Of a stretch of DNA of 6,886 bases, positions 5,870 through 6,886 are shown one piece after another. The DNA lies in NCBI GenBank assembly GCA_003535195.1, contig DOHN01000138.1:20582-27467 (forward strand), given 5' to 3'. How positions within the stretch are numbered: position 1 is the stretch's first letter; the number at the start of each line of letters is the position of its first letter. Below the pieces are notes generated by a model that had not been told where the DNA came from, ran no database searches, and saw only the letters and a list, made by a program, of their open reading frames with translations. The stretch comes from Ruminiclostridium sp. Lineage in GTDB: Bacteria; Bacillota; Clostridia; DSM-8532. The translations under genes were made by a program, and so were the position numbers.

Positions 5870-6886
5870 CTAAGGAGTAACGTATTTTAATGGATCCTGC
5901 CGTTCTCCGTTCTTTCTCACTTCAAAATGGAGGTGGGGGCCTGTCGATAAGCCGGTGGTTCCTACCTTTGCAATGATGTCCCCCGCTTTTACCTTCTGGC
6001 CTTCCTTGACAAGCAATCCGCCCGTCATAATATGCAGGTAAAGAGTTGACATTCCGCCGCCGTGATCGATAATGACGGTATTTCCTGATCCGCCGCTCCT
6101 CCAGCCCGACCAGATAACAGTGCCGCTGGCCGCAGCATGTATGTAGGTACCCTGGGGCGCTCCAATATCGATGCCCCCATGAAACTTCTTGTATTTAAGA
6201 ATGGGGTGCATCTGATATCCAAATCTTCTTGATCCGGGCTTATAGCCGGGTAAAGGCCATTGCATAATGCCGCTGTAGGCTGTGCCGGAAGAAGAGGCCC
6301 TTCTGATTAATTCGCCCAGTTCCTGAGCTTCCTTTTCCAGAGCGTTTTCTGCCTTTTCCAATGAGACTACGTTTTGCTGGCTTTTAGCGATCCGGTCATC
6401 GGCAGCGGCCCTGGAAACCTCAAGATCATTGATTATTTTAAGACTTGCCTCCAATTGCTGCTGAGCATTTTCCTCTTCGGCCACCTTGGCCGCTTTCAGC
6501 TCATCGATTTCCGCCTGTTTTTTCTCCAGGCTTGCCATCAAATCCTGATCAAATTTTGAAACCAGCTGCAGCATATGTACTTTTTTAAACATCTCGTCAA
6601 AATCCTGGCTTTGAAGAATCTCATCGGTATCTGCCTTGGTTCTGGACTGGACATATAATACAACGATCCGTTCCTGGAACAGCTTTAATTGCGCGTCATA
6701 TTCATTCTGTGCCTGTTCGATTGCCGCATCCAGCGTCTTAATGGCAGATTCTATATCCCTGATTTTTGCTTCAATCTGACTTTTTTGATAGCCCTTTGCC
6801 TCAAGCTCCGCAATGATCGTTTTACGCTGATTCTGATCATTCAAAAGATTTTTTTTAGCCTGACTCTTCTGAGCCGCAATGGCCTT
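5870..6886 (-). CDS. M23 (LytM-type) murein endopeptidase with coiled-coil region, EnvC-like; 5' end beyond the window
   Basis: The frame is open to the right edge, so this is the last 338 residues of a longer protein; the export signal must lie outside. TTG at 6844 is internal rather than a start, because coding continues in frame before it (KAIAAQKSQAKKN). About 190 residues of charged coiled coil, interrupted near FQERIVVLYVQ, precede a C-terminal M23 domain. Zinc and catalytic residues are present, in partial-protein numbering: H236 and D240 (HGGID), H285 (LYLH), and H318 and H320 (HLHFE). This differs from E. coli EnvC, whose M23 domain is degenerate, so direct cleavage of peptidoglycan cross-links is likely. 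In Clostridia, proteins of this design often follow ftsE-ftsX and are controlled by that complex; those genes would be to the right. Regulation by FtsEX is inferred. Confidence 0.93.
   Translation of the reverse strand, partial: KAIAAQKSQAKKNLLNDQNQRKTIIAELEAKGYQKSQIEAKIRDIESAIKTLDAAIEQAQNEYDAQLKLFQERIVVLYVQSRTKADTDEILQSQDFDEMFKKVHMLQLVSKFDQDLMASLEKKQAEIDELKAAKVAEEENAQQQLEASLKIINDLEVSRAAADDRIAKSQQNVVSLEKAENALEKEAQELGELIRRASSSGTAYSGIMQWPLPGYKPGSRRFGYQMHPILKYKKFHGGIDIGAPQGTYIHAAASGTVIWSGWRSGGSGNTVIIDHGGGMSTLYLHIMTGGLLVKEGQKVKAGDIIAKVGTTGLSTGPHLHFEVRKNGERQDPLKYVTP

Noticed and set aside
6842..6844. TTG at 6844 as the start of the M23 peptidase gene
   Set aside because: The frame continues upstream to the window edge with coiled-coil-like residues, there is no good ribosome binding site, and a secreted peptidase would need a signal sequence, so the gene is partial.

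Overview
The window looks like a housekeeping region of an endospore-forming, Gram-positive member of the Clostridia. Three things point there: an alpha/beta-type small acid-soluble spore protein gene, the order nusB-xseA-xseB-ispA, and an M23 peptidase gene followed by an S41 (CtpA-type) protease gene. The sequence alone does not fix genus or species. Every gene I can support lies on the minus strand, so transcription runs from high to low coordinates.

Right part (6886 to 4289): the 3' part of a coiled-coil M23 murein endopeptidase gene enters from the right edge and ends at a strong intrinsic terminator. A sigma-A-like promoter follows and starts a second unit. That unit holds a membrane-anchored PDZ/S41 carboxyl-terminal processing protease and then a 51-codon minor spore protein gene, which may have its own forespore promoter.

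Middle (4272 to 643): a class I SAM-dependent methyltransferase of unknown substrate, then a tight cluster: nusB (antitermination factor), xseA and xseB (exonuclease VII large and small subunits) and ispA (farnesyl diphosphate synthase type). nusB and xseA overlap by 4 bases, and xseB and ispA are 1 base apart. folD, which often sits between nusB and xseA in Firmicutes, is absent.

Left part (623 to 1): a small membrane protein of the divergent PAP2 family (DUF212/COG1963, YuiD-like), then a non-coding stretch with a perfect TATAAT box followed by closely packed hairpins. These include a 5-bp stem closed by a GCGA (GNRA) tetraloop. Given the neighbourhood (nusB, xseAB, ispA, divergent PAP2), the best explanation is the 5' end of an OLE (ornate, large, extremophilic) RNA gene, cut by the left edge. 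The divergent PAP2 protein would then be its membrane partner OapA. I infer this from context and visible structure, not from an alignment. It is the most interesting item in the window.

Together the genes cover cell-wall remodelling and proteolysis, sporulation, transcription antitermination, DNA repair, isoprenoid precursor synthesis and, probably, a membrane-associated RNA-protein complex. I see no CRISPR array, tRNA, rRNA, insertion sequence or prophage.
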